Of a DNA stretch of 64,000 bases, positions 63,942-64,000 are shown in pieces. The notes under the pieces were generated by a model. It was not told where the DNA came from, made no database searches, and saw nothing but the letters and a program-made list of their open reading frames with translations. A program made the translations under genes and the position numbers. Source of the stretch: SVEL01 sp045126215 (GTDB lineage: Bacteria > Bacillota > Clostridia > Lachnospirales > Lachnospiraceae); the NCBI GenBank assembly GCA_045126215.1, contig JBGVOD010000006.1:85128-149127 (forward strand), given 5' to 3'. The first letter of the stretch is position 1. Each line of letters starts with the position of its first letter.

Positions 63942-64000
63942 TTTTCTTCCTATACACTACCCACACGCCAACACTTACACATACCAATGCCACCAGACTC
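63942..64000 (-). repeat. Second copy of the surface-protein tail (runs off right edge)
   Basis: 59 bases match 61352-61410 with two mismatches. On the minus strand they encode SLVALVCVSVGVWVVYRKK followed here by 15 more codons before a stop. It is the end of a surface-protein gene that begins beyond the window. Confidence 0.75.

Overview
The window reads as a stretch of a low-GC Gram-positive chromosome, most likely a Lachnospiraceae-type Clostridium relative (Butyrivibrio/Roseburia/Eubacterium neighbourhood). The reasons are the AT-rich codon use, strong AGGAGG-type ribosome binding sites, a surface protein with an SPQTGD sorting signal, RgpF/HAD rhamnan proteins, and a GH25 lysozyme with alternating YPDL repeats. 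The genus is inferred; no rRNA or tRNA gene is visible. Everything here was read by eye from the sequence and translations; no database search was run.

About 60 kb is cell-surface polysaccharide biosynthesis, nearly all on the minus strand. Reading in the direction of transcription (right to left), the first locus (60.1-43.4 kb) starts at a clear promoter (TTGATA-N16-TATAAT) and is a Wzx/Wzy-type capsule or EPS locus. It encodes a CapD/PglF-like dehydratase, a Wzz-like chain-length protein with a degenerate kinase-like tail, an initiating sugar transferase fused to an epimerase and broken by an amber codon, glycosyltransferases, Wzy, Wzx and a HAD protein. It also holds a cassette for an N-formylated 3-amino-3,6-dideoxyhexose (FdtA/QdtA, FdtB/QdtB and a sugar N-formyltransferase). 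The second block (43.3-38.6 kb) holds two frameshifted membrane-protein genes and an LTA-synthase-like phosphoglycerol transferase. The only plus-strand metabolic operon (36.1-38.5 kb) encodes a class V aminotransferase, a DUF2284 Cys-rich protein and a LicC/PntC-like cytidylyltransferase. It is divergent from a flippase and a LicD gene, so together they may build and attach a phospho-amine substituent.

The third block (34.6-17.4 kb) is a rhamnan-type ABC-exported polysaccharide locus: glycosyltransferases, DUF2142, DUF2304, RfbD, Wzm/Wzt, methyltransferase, a kinase-like/RgpF/HAD fusion, a GT2-GT4 fusion, an epimerase and RfbB. A GH25 lysozyme gene with its own terminator follows, then RfbA, RfbC, another RgpF/HAD protein and a phosphohexomutase (15.5-9.2 kb). 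The leftmost part (9.1-0 kb) has an Abi-like gene, two GDP-mannose pyrophosphorylases that both carry in-frame tandem-repeat insertions (one also fused to a phosphomannose isomerase), a three-gene cassette of small unknown proteins, a hairpin minisatellite array next to a decayed XRE regulator, two glycosyltransferases and the start of a second initiating sugar transferase.

The right end (60.7-64 kb) is different: a small sortase-type surface protein, remnants of other surface-protein C-termini, and a set of small genes that look like a displaced polymorphic-toxin domain with putative immunity proteins, including a decayed partial duplicate.

The most notable features are three polysaccharide genes each interrupted by a single reparable lesion, tandem repeats inside both GDP-mannose enzymes, the hairpin repeat array with a distant diverged copy, the candidate phospho-amine decoration cassette, and the toxin/immunity graveyard.
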